Of a stretch of DNA of 45,452 bases, positions 15,069-23,904 are shown piece by piece. The stretch is taken from NCBI GenBank assembly GCA_946479855.1, contig CAMLHL010000014.1, positions 1 through 45,452 of the forward strand, written 5' to 3'. The stretch is from an uncultured Pseudomonadota bacterium. GTDB taxonomy: Bacteria > Pseudomonadota > Gammaproteobacteria > Burkholderiales > Rhodocyclaceae. Position 1 is the stretch's first letter; each line of letters begins with the position of its first letter. The translations under genes and the position numbers were made by a program. The notes beneath the pieces were generated by a model, which worked only from the letters and a program-made list of their open reading frames with translations, was not told where the DNA came from and searched no databases.

Positions 15069-16084
15069 TATTTATGGACGCAAACATTCTTCGCTCTCTG
15101 GTTTTTGGCCTTTTTCTCGGGTCGACCGTCGCCTTCGCCGCCGAATCCCTGCCGGTCGTCACCGTCAAGCCGCATGCTGTCGATCTGGCTTTTCCGGCCG
15201 AATCGCTGGTCGAGGCGGTGCAGCAGGCAACGGTTGGCGCCCAGGTCGCCGGCCGGGTGCTGGAAGTGAAGGCCGATGCCGGTCAGGTGGTCAAAAAAGG
15301 CGACTTGCTGATGCGCATCGATGCCCGCGAGGCTGCCGAGGCGGCCCGGGCTGCCGAGGCGCAGTACGCCAATGCCAGGGTGACGTATGAACGGACGAAA
15401 AGCCTGGTCGCCCAGAAGTTCGTGAGCGCCGCCGCGCTCGACAAGGCCAGGGCCGACTTCGATGCGGCGGCGGCCAACCGCGCCGCGGCCGGCGCCAGTC
15501 AGAGCCACGCCACCATCGTGGCCCCGATGGCTGGCATCATTGCCCGGCGCCACGCCGAACTCGGCGACATGGCGATGCCCGGCGTGCCGTTGTTCACGAT
15601 ATACCAGCCGGGCAGCTTGCGCGTCACCGCCAGTATCCCGCAGTACCGGCTGCAGGAGATGCGCGGCGTGAGCGCGGCGCGCGTCGAATTTCCCGAGCTC
15701 GGGAAATGGGTCGACGCCGTCAAGGTCCAGTTGCTGCCGACCGCCGATGTCGCCACCCACGTCTCGCAGGTGCGCGTCACGCTGCCCGACGTGCCGGAAG
15801 CGACGCCGGGCATGTTCGCCCGTGTCCATTTCATTACCGGCCGGGCCGAAAAACTGACCGTGCCGGCCGCCGCCATCCTGCGCCGCGGCGAGGTCGCTGC
15901 CGTTTACCTGCAGACCGCCGATCACCGCCTGAGCCTACGCCAGCTGCGCCTGGGCGATGCTGTCGGGGAGGGGGAGATTGAAGTACTGGCCGGACTGACG
16001 GCAGGCGACCGGGTGGTCACCGATCCGGTACGGGCGGCCATTGCCCTGAAGGCGGCGGAGCATTCGCCGCCGGAGAAGAAGTAG
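15062..16084 (+). CDS. RND efflux periplasmic adaptor (membrane fusion protein)
   Basis: This is a protein of up to 340 residues of the HlyD/AcrA adaptor family. A signal peptide (LRSLVFGLFLGSTVAFAAES) is followed by a biotinyl-lipoyl half (VGAQVAGRVLEVKADAGQVVKKGDLLMRID), a short Ala-rich helical hairpin (about 85-150), the second lipoyl half (ATIVAPMAGIIARRHAELGD) and a beta-barrel/membrane-proximal part ending near AVGEGEIEVLAGLTAGDRVV. It would link an inner-membrane RND pump with an outer-membrane channel, but no TolC-like gene is in the cluster. Two ATGs (15062 and 15074) are possible, and neither has a ribosome binding site, so translation may be leaderless. It heads a four-gene cluster with SQR, the RND permease and DUF2892. 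Confidence 0.9.
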   Translation: MLIFMDANILRSLVFGLFLGSTVAFAAESLPVVTVKPHAVDLAFPAESLVEAVQQATVGAQVAGRVLEVKADAGQVVKKGDLLMRIDAREAAEAARAAEAQYANARVTYERTKSLVAQKFVSAAALDKARADFDAAAANRAAAGASQSHATIVAPMAGIIARRHAELGDMAMPGVPLFTIYQPGSLRVTASIPQYRLQEMRGVSAARVEFPELGKWVDAVKVQLLPTADVATHVSQVRVTLPDVPEATPGMFARVHFITGRAEKLTVPAAAILRRGEVAAVYLQTADHRLSLRQLRLGDAVGEGEIEVLAGLTAGDRVVTDPVRAAIALKAAEHSPPEKK

Positions 16085-16165
16085 TCCCCAGAACAATACT
16101 GGCCGCAGCCAGAACTTGATGCTTGGAATTGCCCCGCCGGGGTCCTGTACCAGGAGGAAACTGTT

Positions 16166-17440
16166 ATGGCTCATATTGTAATTGTCGGCGCCGGTCTGGG
16201 CGGCATGCCCATGGCTTTCGAAATGCGGGAAGCAGCGCGCCCCGGCGATCGGATCACCGTGATCGCCAACACCACAAAATTTCATTTTGTCCCTTCCAAT
16301 CCGTGGGTGGCGGTGAATTGGCGCAAGCGCGAGGAAATCGAACTGGAGATCGAGCCGCTGCTCAGCAAGCATGACATCGACTTCATTCCGGTCGGCGTCA
16401 AGCGCCTGTATCCGGAGGACAAACATCTCGAGCTGGCGGATGGCCGTCGGGTCGATTATGACTTTCTCATTCTGGCCACCGGCCCCCGCCTGGCTTTCGA
16501 CGAGATCGAGGGTTTCGGGCCGCAGGGCCACACGCAATCGATCTGCCATGTCGATCATGCGGCCGAGGCCAGTGGCGTCTGGGAAAAATTCATCGCCGAT
16601 CCCGGCCCCATCGTCGTCGGCGCCGCGCAGGGCGCTTCCTGCTTCGGGCCGGCCTACGAGTTTGCGATGATCATGGAAACCGATCTGCGCCGGCGCAAGA
16701 TCCGCGACCAGGTGCCGATGACCTTCGTCACCTCCGAGCCTTACATCGGCCACCTCGGCCTGAGCGGGGTCGGTGACTCCAAGGGGCTGATGGAGTCGAT
16801 CTTCCGCGACAAGCACATCAAGTGGATCTGCAACGCCAAGGTCAGCCGCGTCGAGGCCGGCAAGATGTTCGTCACCGAGCACGACGAGGATGGCAAGCCG
16901 AAGCGGGAGCATGAGCTGCCCTTCAAGTATTCGATGATGCTGCCGGCCTTCAAGGGCGTCGAGGCGGTCTTCGGCATCGAGGGCCTGAGCAACCCGCGCG
17001 GCTTCATCCTGATCGACCAGCATCAGCGCAATCCGAAATATCCGGAGATCTTTGCCGTCGGTGTCTGCGTTGCGATTCCGCCGGTCGAGGTCACGCCGGT
17101 GCCGACCGGCACGCCGAAAACCGGCTACATGATCGAGTCGATGGTGACGGCTACCGCCAAGAACCTTCGTGCCGTGCTCGACGGCCGGCCGCCGACCGAA
17201 AAGGCGACCTGGAATGCCGTCTGCCTGGCCGATTTCGGCGACACCGGCGCCGCCTTCGTGGCGCTGCCGCAGATCCCGCCGCGCAACGTCAACTGGTTTG
17301 CCCAGGGCAAATGGGTGCATCTGGCCAAGATCGGGTTCGAAAAATATTTTATGCACAAGATGAAAAAAGGCACCACCGAGACGGTTTACGAAAAAATCGT
17401 CATGGAAGCGCTCGGCATCATGAAGCTGAAAGGAAAGTAA
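16166..17440 (+). CDS. sqr: Sulfide:quinone oxidoreductase
   Basis: This is a 424-residue FAD-dependent disulfide-type oxidoreductase that would oxidise sulfide to sulfane sulfur and pass electrons to quinone at the inner membrane. The FAD-binding motif HIVIVGAGLGGMPMA is at the N-terminus, with FLILATGPRLAFDEI and the PTGTPKTGYMIESM region. Three cysteines fall at 127 (SICHVD), 159 (GASCFGP) and 353 (AVCLADFGDTG), the same numbers as the essential cysteines described for Rhodobacter capsulatus SQR. This separates it from ordinary NADH dehydrogenases and flavocytochrome c. The C-terminal amphipathic tail (HKMKKGTTETVYEKI) fits membrane attachment. It has a strong AGGAGG ribosome binding site and is followed 7 bases later by an RND permease gene, an unusual pairing. 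Confidence 0.93.
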   Translation: MAHIVIVGAGLGGMPMAFEMREAARPGDRITVIANTTKFHFVPSNPWVAVNWRKREEIELEIEPLLSKHDIDFIPVGVKRLYPEDKHLELADGRRVDYDFLILATGPRLAFDEIEGFGPQGHTQSICHVDHAAEASGVWEKFIADPGPIVVGAAQGASCFGPAYEFAMIMETDLRRRKIRDQVPMTFVTSEPYIGHLGLSGVGDSKGLMESIFRDKHIKWICNAKVSRVEAGKMFVTEHDEDGKPKREHELPFKYSMMLPAFKGVEAVFGIEGLSNPRGFILIDQHQRNPKYPEIFAVGVCVAIPPVEVTPVPTGTPKTGYMIESMVTATAKNLRAVLDGRPPTEKATWNAVCLADFGDTGAAFVALPQIPPRNVNWFAQGKWVHLAKIGFEKYFMHKMKKGTTETVYEKIVMEALGIMKLKGK

Positions 17441-17447
17441 AGGGTTT

Positions 17448-20400
17448 ATGAGTCGTTCCGATCTCGGCATTTCCGGACGTATCGCGCGGGCTTTCCAGGC
17501 TTCGCGGATGACCCCGCTGCTGGCGCTGGTCGCCTTCCTGATGGGCGTCTTCGCCACGCTGGTCACGCCGCGCGAGGAAGAGCCGCAGATCGACGTGACC
17601 ATGGCCGACGTGCTGATCGCCTTCCCCGGCGCCTCGGCCAAGGATGTCGAGAACCTCGTCGCCCGGCCGGGCGAGCAGGTGCTGGCGCGGATGCATGGGG
17701 TCGAACACGTCTATTCGATGTCGCGGCCCGGCATGGCGGTGATCACCGTGCAGTTCGATGTCGGCGTCAAATACAACGACGCGGTGCTGCGCCTCTACGA
17801 TACGGTCCATTCGCACCGCGACTGGCTGGCGCCCAATCTCGGCGTCATGGAGCCGGTCATCAAGCCGCGCGGCATCGACGATGTGCCCATCGTGTCCCTG
17901 ACCTTCTGGACGGCGGACCCGGCGCGCTCGGCCTACGACCTGCAGCAGGTGGCGCGCGCCGTCGAGATCGAGCTGAAACGGATCAAGGGGACGCGCGACA
18001 TATCGACGCTGGGCGGGCCGGATCACACCATTCGCGTGTTGATGGACGCCGAGCGGATGAATGCCTACGGCGTCACGCCGCAGGAGATCGCCGGGGCCCT
18101 GAAAGCATCGAACGCACTGCAATCGTCGGGTAGCCTGACTGCCGGCAACCGTGAGGTGCTGGTCCAGACCGGCACCTACCTGGAGTCGGCGGCCGACGTG
18201 AAGGGGCTGGTGGTGGCGGTCCGCGACCGCAAGCCGGTATTCGTCAGCGATGTCGCCAAGGTCGAGGACGGCCCCGACCAGCCCAGGCGCTATGCCTGGT
18301 TCGGCAACCGGAACGGCGAATTTCCGGCGGTCACCATCCAGCTTTCCAAGCAACCGGGCGTCAATGCCGCCGACGTGGCGAATGCGACGGTCGACCGGAT
18401 CAATTCGCTGAAAAACACCGTCATTCCGGACGGTGTCGAAGTCACCGTGACCCGCAATTACGGCGAGACGGCGACCGAAAAGGCGCAAAAACTGATCGGC
18501 AAGCTGATCTTCGCCACCGCCTTCGTCGTCGCCCTGGTTTTCTTCGCGCTGGGCCGGCGCGAGGCGGTGATCGTCGGCGTCGCCGTGACGCTGACCCTGG
18601 CGGCGACGCTGTTCGCCTCCTGGGCCTGGGGCTTCACGCTGAACCGGGTGTCGCTGTTCGCGCTGATCTTCTCGATCGGCATCCTGGTCGATGACGCCAT
18701 CGTCGTGGTCGAGAACATCCACCGCTGGCAAGGCCTGCATCCGGACAGGACGCTGCTCGAAATCATCCCCGGCGCTGTCGACGAAGTCGGTGGCCCGACC
18801 ATCCTGGCCACCCTGACGGTGATCGCCGCGCTGTTGCCGATGGCCTTCGTGACCGGCCTGATGGGGCCGTACATGAGCCCGATCCCGATCAATTCGTCGA
18901 TGGGCATGGCCATTTCGCTGGCCGTCGCCTTCGTCGTCACGCCGTGGCTGGCGGCCAAACTGATGAAGTCGCACGGCGCCGGCCATGCCGCGCCGCAAGC
19001 GTCGAAGCTCGACGCCAAACTCGACAGCACCTTCCGCAGGTTGCTGACCCCCTTCCTCGATCCGCTGAGCGGCGGCAAGGCCCGTCTCAAGCTGGGCATT
19101 GCCGTCGTGTTGCTGATTCTCGGCTCGGTGTCGCTGGCTTACTTCCAGCTCGTCGTGCTGAAAATGCTGCCCTTCGACAACAAGAGCGAATTCCAGATCG
19201 TCGTCGACATGCCGGTCGGCACGCCGCTCGAGGAAACCGCGCGCGTGCTGCACGAAATCGGCAACGAACTGGCGAGCGAGCCGGATGTCGTCAATTACCA
19301 GGCCTACGCCGGCACCGCCAGCCCGATCAACTTCAACGGCCTGGTCCGCCAGTACTACCTGCGGGCCATGCCGGAAAAGGGCGACCTCCAGGTCAATCTG
19401 GCCGACAAGCACCACCGCTCGCGGCAAAGCCACGAAATCGCCGTTTCGTTGCGCGAGCGGATCGAAGCCATCGGCAAAAAGAACGGCGGCGTCGCCAAGG
19501 TCGTCGAAGTGCCGCCCGGGCCGCCGGTCATCTCGCCCATCGTCGCCGAAGTCTACGGGCCGGACTACCCGGGCCAGATCGCCGTCGGCAAGCAGGTGCG
19601 CGCCGCCTTCGAACAGACCAAGGACATCGTCGCCGTCGACGACTACATCGACGCCGATTCCCGCAAGTTCGTGCTGCACGTGCTGCAGAGCAAGGCGGCG
19701 CAGCTCGGCGTGGCGCAGAGCGACATCGTCGAGGTGGTCGGCATGGGGCTGGCCGGCATGGACGTGACGCCGGCGCGCAATACCGAGTCGAAGTTTGAAA
19801 TTCCGGTGCGCATCACGCTTCCCGCCGAAAAGCAGTCCTCGCTCGATGCCCTGCTCAAACTCCGTGTCCGCTCCCGCGATGGCCGCCTGGTACCGGTTTC
19901 CGAGCTGGTCGAGGTGCGCGATACGGGGCGCGAGAAGACGATCTATCACAAGGACCTGCTGCCGGTGGTGTACGTCATCGGCGACATGGGCGGCAAGCTC
20001 GATTCGCCGCTCTACGGCATGTTCGATATCCGGGCGAAGATCAACGGCATGGCGCTGGCCGAAGGCGGCCGGCTGGGCGAATGGTTCATCCGCCAGCCGG
20101 CCGACCCCTATGCCGGCTACAGCGTCAAGTGGGACGGCGAATGGAAGGTGACCTACGAAACCTTCCGCGACATGGGTATCGCCTACGCCGTCGGCCTGAT
20201 CCTGATCTACCTGCTGGTTGTCGCCCATTTCGGCAGCTACCTGGTGCCGCTGATCATCATGGCGCCGATCCCGCTGACCATCATCGGCGTGATGCCCGGT
20301 CATGCCCTGTTTGGCTCGCAATTCACCGCCACCTCGATGATCGGCATGATCGCGCTGGCCGGCATCATCGTTCGCAATTCCATCCTGCTCGTCGATTTCA

Positions 20401-20645
20401 TCCGGCAGCAGGTGGCGGCCGGCGTCAATTTCCACGACGCCGTGATCCAGTCGGCTGCCGTGCGCGCCAAGCCGATCGCCCTGACCGCACTGGCGGCCAT
20501 GCTCGGCGCCTTGTTCATCCTCGACGACCCGATCTTCAACGGCCTGGCGCTGGCGCTGATCTTCGGCATCCTGGTGTCCACCCTGCTGACCCTGGTGGTC
20601 ATCCCGGTTCTCTACTTCTCCGCTTTCCGAAAGGAATACCCATGA
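17448..20645 (+). CDS. RND-family efflux permease (AcrB/HAE1-like)
   Basis: This is a 1065-residue inner-membrane proton-driven pump with the usual 12 helices and two large periplasmic loops. TM1 (TPLLALVAFLMGVFATLV) is followed by the first porter domain. TM4 carries the proton-relay pair in GILVDDAIVVVENIHRW. The second half repeats the pattern, with GIIVRNSILLVDFIRQQ and the end TLVVIPVLYFSAFRKEYP. The DD pair fits drug-type or uncharacterised RND pumps, and no heavy-metal signature is obvious. It begins 7 bases after sqr and ends in an ATGA overlap with the DUF2892 gene, so it is tightly bound to the sulfide enzyme. The substrate is unknown; a sulfur compound is possible by context only. 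Confidence 0.93.
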   Translation: MSRSDLGISGRIARAFQASRMTPLLALVAFLMGVFATLVTPREEEPQIDVTMADVLIAFPGASAKDVENLVARPGEQVLARMHGVEHVYSMSRPGMAVITVQFDVGVKYNDAVLRLYDTVHSHRDWLAPNLGVMEPVIKPRGIDDVPIVSLTFWTADPARSAYDLQQVARAVEIELKRIKGTRDISTLGGPDHTIRVLMDAERMNAYGVTPQEIAGALKASNALQSSGSLTAGNREVLVQTGTYLESAADVKGLVVAVRDRKPVFVSDVAKVEDGPDQPRRYAWFGNRNGEFPAVTIQLSKQPGVNAADVANATVDRINSLKNTVIPDGVEVTVTRNYGETATEKAQKLIGKLIFATAFVVALVFFALGRREAVIVGVAVTLTLAATLFASWAWGFTLNRVSLFALIFSIGILVDDAIVVVENIHRWQGLHPDRTLLEIIPGAVDEVGGPTILATLTVIAALLPMAFVTGLMGPYMSPIPINSSMGMAISLAVAFVVTPWLAAKLMKSHGAGHAAPQASKLDAKLDSTFRRLLTPFLDPLSGGKARLKLGIAVVLLILGSVSLAYFQLVVLKMLPFDNKSEFQIVVDMPVGTPLEETARVLHEIGNELASEPDVVNYQAYAGTASPINFNGLVRQYYLRAMPEKGDLQVNLADKHHRSRQSHEIAVSLRERIEAIGKKNGGVAKVVEVPPGPPVISPIVAEVYGPDYPGQIAVGKQVRAAFEQTKDIVAVDDYIDADSRKFVLHVLQSKAAQLGVAQSDIVEVVGMGLAGMDVTPARNTESKFEIPVRITLPAEKQSSLDALLKLRVRSRDGRLVPVSELVEVRDTGREKTIYHKDLLPVVYVIGDMGGKLDSPLYGMFDIRAKINGMALAEGGRLGEWFIRQPADPYAGYSVKWDGEWKVTYETFRDMGIAYAVGLILIYLLVVAHFGSYLVPLIIMAPIPLTIIGVMPGHALFGSQFTATSMIGMIALAGIIVRNSILLVDFIRQQVAAGVNFHDAVIQSAAVRAKPIALTALAAMLGALFILDDPIFNGLALALIFGILVSTLLTLVVIPVLYFSAFRKEYP

Positions 20646-20869
20646 CCATCGAACGCGTCATCCGCATCATGGCCGGCTTCTTCATCCTGCTCTCGCTGCT
20701 CCTCGGCTATCACGGCAGTCCCCTCTTCGTTTCCGAATGGTTCCTGGCCTTTACCGCCTTCGTCGGCTTGAACCTGCTGCAGAGCGGCTTCACCGGCTTC
20801 TGTCCGCCGGAGAAACTACTCGCCAAAATGGGCGTCAAGCGCGGCGACGGCGGCTCCTGTTGCAGTTGA
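20642..20869 (+). CDS. Small DUF2892-type inner-membrane protein with Cys-rich end
   Basis: This is a 75-residue protein with two membrane helices (IMAGFFILLSLLLGY and WFLAFTAFVGLNLLQSGF) and the DUF2892 signature FCPPEKLLAKMGVK. It ends in GGSCCS, so three cysteines sit near one membrane face. DUF2892 modules are known fused or next to rhodaneses and in sulfide-responsive operons. This supports a sulfur role for the cluster, though no enzymatic function is known. The ATG at 20642 overlaps the stop of the RND permease gene as ATGA, so translation is likely coupled. It is the last gene of the cluster. Confidence 0.88.
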   Translation: MTIERVIRIMAGFFILLSLLLGYHGSPLFVSEWFLAFTAFVGLNLLQSGFTGFCPPEKLLAKMGVKRGDGGSCCS

Positions 20870-20978
20870 GCAACATCCGGAAATCCGCTTCGGGAGCAGC
20901 CGTTCAGGGCTGGCGCCCGGTTCTTATGTGCATGCATCCTGGATATCGCATTCCGGCGTGGGAAATATCACTGGAACA

Positions 20979-20996
20979 TTGACTTAGCTCAGCTAA
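20979..20996 (+). promoter_or_regulatory. TTGACT -35-like box overlapping a TTAGC-TCA-GCTAA palindrome
   Basis: The perfect inverted repeat TTAGCTCAGCTAA (20984-20996) overlaps a -35-like TTGACT (20979-20984), as an operator would. It lies about 37 bases upstream of the GGDEF-EAL gene and 115 bases after the DUF2892 stop. Its half-sites resemble the repeat at 15055-15068. A matching -10 is not clear (TAACAA is at too long a spacing). Confidence 0.35.
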
Positions 20997-21032
20997 ACTG
21001 CGGGTAACAATTTTTCCGGCCATTAAATCTTG

Positions 21033-22976
21033 ATGCAAAGCCCGGCCGTCGCCGGCCGAAAATTCGCGTGGTGCGCCGTCGTGGCGATAATCCTGGTCTG
21101 GAGCCTGGCCGGTTTTGACCTGTGGATCACCAGCCCGCACCCGGAGGCGGGGGCCGCGCTCCCTTCAGAGAATGCCGGTTTTTCCGGAGTTTCATCGCGG
21201 CAGTGGGGGCCACTGGTTCTTGCTCTGGTCCTGACCTGGCTGGTCCTGCTGGCTTATCGCCAGTTGCTCGGCATCAGCCGCCACGCCGATCACCGGCTTG
21301 CCCTGAAGCGCCTGATTATCGATCATGCCTCCGAGGCAATGATGTTGACCGATAGCGCGCAACGCATCCTGTCGGTCAATGCCGCTTTCGAAACCATCAC
21401 CGGTTATTCCGGTCACGATGTCATCGGCCAGACGCCGACCGCGCTCAGTGCCGACCATCACGGCCTGGCCTTTCACCGGGCGATCTGGGAGTTTGTCGCC
21501 GAACGCGGCTACTGGGAAGGCGAAGTCTGGGACCGGCGCAAGGACGGCACGATTTATCCCCGCCAGATGCGTATTACGGCGATACACGCAGACGGCCAGC
21601 AGGTCTCGCATTTCGTCGCCATATTTACCGACATCAGCGAAGAAAAGGCACTGGCCGACCGCTTCAAGTATCTGGCCCATCACGATCCGCTGACCACGCT
21701 GCCCAACCGCCTGGCCCTTGAGGCGCACCTCGCCGGCCTGCTTGACGGTGCGGTCTCCGGCGGCGACCGCAAGGGCTTGCTGATCATCGATCTGGATAAT
21801 TTCAAGACCATCAACGACTCGCTCGGCCACCATGCCGGCGACCGCCTGCTGGCCGAATTGGCCCGCCGGATGGGGGCGCAGATGGATGGCGACAAGCGCC
21901 TGTTCCGCCTGGGCGGCGACGAATTCGTCGTCGTCGTCGATCATCTGCCTGGTGAGGCGGCGGTCATCGAACTCGTCCAGCGTCTGATCCGGGTTATCGG
22001 CGAACCTTGTGACATCGACGGGCATGTGTTGCACAGCACGCCGTCGATCGGCATCAGTTTCTATCCGCAGGACGGCCGGGATGCCGAGGCGCTGATCCGC
22101 AACGCCGACACGGCGATGTATTACGCCAAGGCCGACGGCCGCAACAACTACAAGTTTTTCGTCGAACCGATGAACGAGGCGGCCAACCGGCGCCTGCATC
22201 TGGAAAGCGAGTTGTGGAGCGCCCTTGCCGAGAACCAGCTGGTCCTCCATTACCAGCCGCAAATCGATCTGCTCAGCGGCAAGGTGGTCGGCGTCGAAGC
22301 GCTGGTTCGCTGGCGCCACCCGCAGCGCGGCCTGGTCGCCCCGGCCGAATTTATCCCGGTCGCCGAAGAGTGCGGGCTGATCCTGCCGCTCGGTCACTGG
22401 GTCTTGCGCACCGCCTGCCGCCAGGTGCGCTCCTGGCTTGATGCCGGCATCGATATGGGCGAAATGGCCGTCAATATTTCCGCCCATCAATTCCGCCAGC
22501 CGGATTTTGTCCAGACGGTGCAGGCCGTGCTGGCCGAAACCGGCGTGCCGGGCGAGCGCCTCGAGCTGGAAATCACCGAAAGCACGGTCATGCACGGTGT
22601 CGACGAGGCTGTCCAGACGCTGGCCCGGCTCAAGGCGATGGGCGTCCGGCTGGCCATCGATGATTTTGGCACCGGTTATTCGTCGCTGGCCTATTTGCGC
22701 CGATTCCCGATCGACCGCCTGAAGATCGACCGTTCCTTCCTGGCCGATGTCGATACCGACAGCGATGCCGCGGCGCTGGTCACCTCGATCGTGCTGCTCG
22801 GCCGCTCGCTCGGCCTGCAACTGGTCGCCGAGGGCGTCGAGAATTTTGCCCAGGCCGAGTTCCTGCGCACCCTCGAATGCGAGCGCGTCCAGGGCTTCCA
22901 TTTCTACCAGCCGGTGTCGGCCGAAGAGGTGGTGGGCGTCGGACCATTTCAGGATATCTATCCGCTTCCTGCCTGA
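21033..22976 (+). CDS. Membrane-bound PAS-GGDEF-EAL protein (c-di-GMP turnover)
   Basis: This is a 647-residue protein with two N-terminal membrane helices (about 10-30 and 52-72) enclosing a short periplasmic loop. A PAS domain follows (about 90-205; MMLTDSAQRILSVNAAFE), then GGDEF (RLGGDEFVVV, intact) and EAL (VGVEALVRWRHPQ). The EAL catalytic set is complete: NISAHQF, LEITEST, IDDFGTGYSS, LKIDRSF and AEGVE. The GGDEF domain has no RxxD inhibitory site five residues before the motif. Phosphodiesterase activity is therefore likely and cyclase activity possible. The ATG at 21033 lacks a good ribosome binding site, and a TTG immediately precedes it. It stands alone after the SQR-RND cluster. 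Confidence 0.93.
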   Translation: MQSPAVAGRKFAWCAVVAIILVWSLAGFDLWITSPHPEAGAALPSENAGFSGVSSRQWGPLVLALVLTWLVLLAYRQLLGISRHADHRLALKRLIIDHASEAMMLTDSAQRILSVNAAFETITGYSGHDVIGQTPTALSADHHGLAFHRAIWEFVAERGYWEGEVWDRRKDGTIYPRQMRITAIHADGQQVSHFVAIFTDISEEKALADRFKYLAHHDPLTTLPNRLALEAHLAGLLDGAVSGGDRKGLLIIDLDNFKTINDSLGHHAGDRLLAELARRMGAQMDGDKRLFRLGGDEFVVVVDHLPGEAAVIELVQRLIRVIGEPCDIDGHVLHSTPSIGISFYPQDGRDAEALIRNADTAMYYAKADGRNNYKFFVEPMNEAANRRLHLESELWSALAENQLVLHYQPQIDLLSGKVVGVEALVRWRHPQRGLVAPAEFIPVAEECGLILPLGHWVLRTACRQVRSWLDAGIDMGEMAVNISAHQFRQPDFVQTVQAVLAETGVPGERLELEITESTVMHGVDEAVQTLARLKAMGVRLAIDDFGTGYSSLAYLRRFPIDRLKIDRSFLADVDTDSDAAALVTSIVLLGRSLGLQLVAEGVENFAQAEFLRTLECERVQGFHFYQPVSAEEVVGVGPFQDIYPLPA

Positions 22977-22982
22977 AACGAC

Positions 22983-23010
22983 TTGACCCGGGGACAAGGG
23001 AACCTAAAAT
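22983..23010 (+). promoter_or_regulatory. Sigma70 promoter of the dehydrogenase-PilZ operon
   Basis: TTGACC (22983-22988) and TAAAAT (23005-23010) are separated by 16 bases, just after the GGDEF-EAL stop and about 28 bases before the first dehydrogenase ATG. It is one of the best promoter matches in the window. Confidence 0.65.
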
Positions 23011-23037
23011 TCCATCCTTCTCGACGCGGAGTTCAGC

Positions 23038-23904
23038 ATGAAAATCGGATTCATCGGCCTGGGCATCATGGGGCGCCCGATGGCCCTCAACCTTCTCAAG
23101 GGCGGGCATGACCTGACCGTCTGGGCGCGCCGCACCGAATCGATGCAGCCGCTGCTCGATGCCGGCGCCCGGGGGGCGACCGGCCCGGCCGAAGCGGCAC
23201 GCGGTGTCGAATTGGTGATTTCCATGGTTGCCAATGCGCCGGATGTCAGCGAAGTGATGCAAGCGGTTGCTGCCGGTGCCGACACCGGATTGGTCGCTGT
23301 CGACATGAGCACCATCGCGCCGGCTGCCGCCCGCCAGATTGGCGAGGAACTGGCCGCAGCCGGCGTGGACTTCGTCGATGCCCCGGTTTCCGGTGGCGAG
23401 CCCGGCGCCATCGCCGGCACGCTGTCGATCATGGCCGGCGGCTCGGCGGCGGCATTTGCCCGCGCCCGGCCGGCCTTCGAATGCATGGGCAAGAACATCG
23501 TGCATGTTGGCGCCAGCGGGGCCGGGCAGGTCGCCAAGTCGGCCAACCAGATCGTCACCGGCATGGGCGTGCTGGCCGTGGCCGAGGCTTTTGCTTTTGC
23601 CGCCAAAAACGGGGTCGACCGTAGCAAAGTGCGCGAGGCGCTGCTGGGTGGCTTTGCTTACTCGAAGATTCTCGAAAATCACGGGCAGCGCATGCTTGAC
23701 CGCAATTTCAAACCGGGTTTCAAGAGCTGGATGCACCAGAAAGACCTGAACATCGTCATGCAGACGGCGCACGAACTGGGCCTCTGTCTGCCCGGTTCGG
23801 CCGCAGCGGCGCAAATGTTCAACGCCATGGTCGGCTCCGGCCTCGGCGAGGAAGATTCGATCGCCGTGCTCAAGGTGCTCGAACATCTGTCGGGGCTGGC
23901 ATGA
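23038..23904 (+). CDS. NAD(P)-dependent beta-hydroxyacid dehydrogenase (HIBADH/GarR family), copy 1
   Basis: This is a 288-residue enzyme of the 3-hydroxyisobutyrate dehydrogenase family, which oxidises beta-hydroxyacids or reduces tartronate or succinic semialdehydes. The N-terminal motif GFIGLGIMGRPMALNLLKGGH binds the cofactor (shown in part only). Next come VDAPVSGGEPGAIAGTL and the catalytic lysine in GAGQVAKSANQIV. The helical C-terminal domain is complete. GGAG precedes ATG 23038. Its stop overlaps the start of the next gene, a paralog, as ATGA. Motifs do not settle whether it is HIBADH, tartronate semialdehyde reductase or a glyoxylate/succinic-semialdehyde reductase. Confidence 0.92.
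   Translation: MKIGFIGLGIMGRPMALNLLKGGHDLTVWARRTESMQPLLDAGARGATGPAEAARGVELVISMVANAPDVSEVMQAVAAGADTGLVAVDMSTIAPAAARQIGEELAAAGVDFVDAPVSGGEPGAIAGTLSIMAGGSAAAFARARPAFECMGKNIVHVGASGAGQVAKSANQIVTGMGVLAVAEAFAFAAKNGVDRSKVREALLGGFAYSKILENHGQRMLDRNFKPGFKSWMHQKDLNIVMQTAHELGLCLPGSAAAAQMFNAMVGSGLGEEDSIAVLKVLEHLSGLA

Noticed and set aside
17418..20435. A 1005-codon open frame on the minus strand opposite the RND permease gene
   Set aside because: Its translation is rich in Asp, Gly, His and Arg with no domain, as expected for the antisense of a high-GC gene. The plus strand has a full RND permease.
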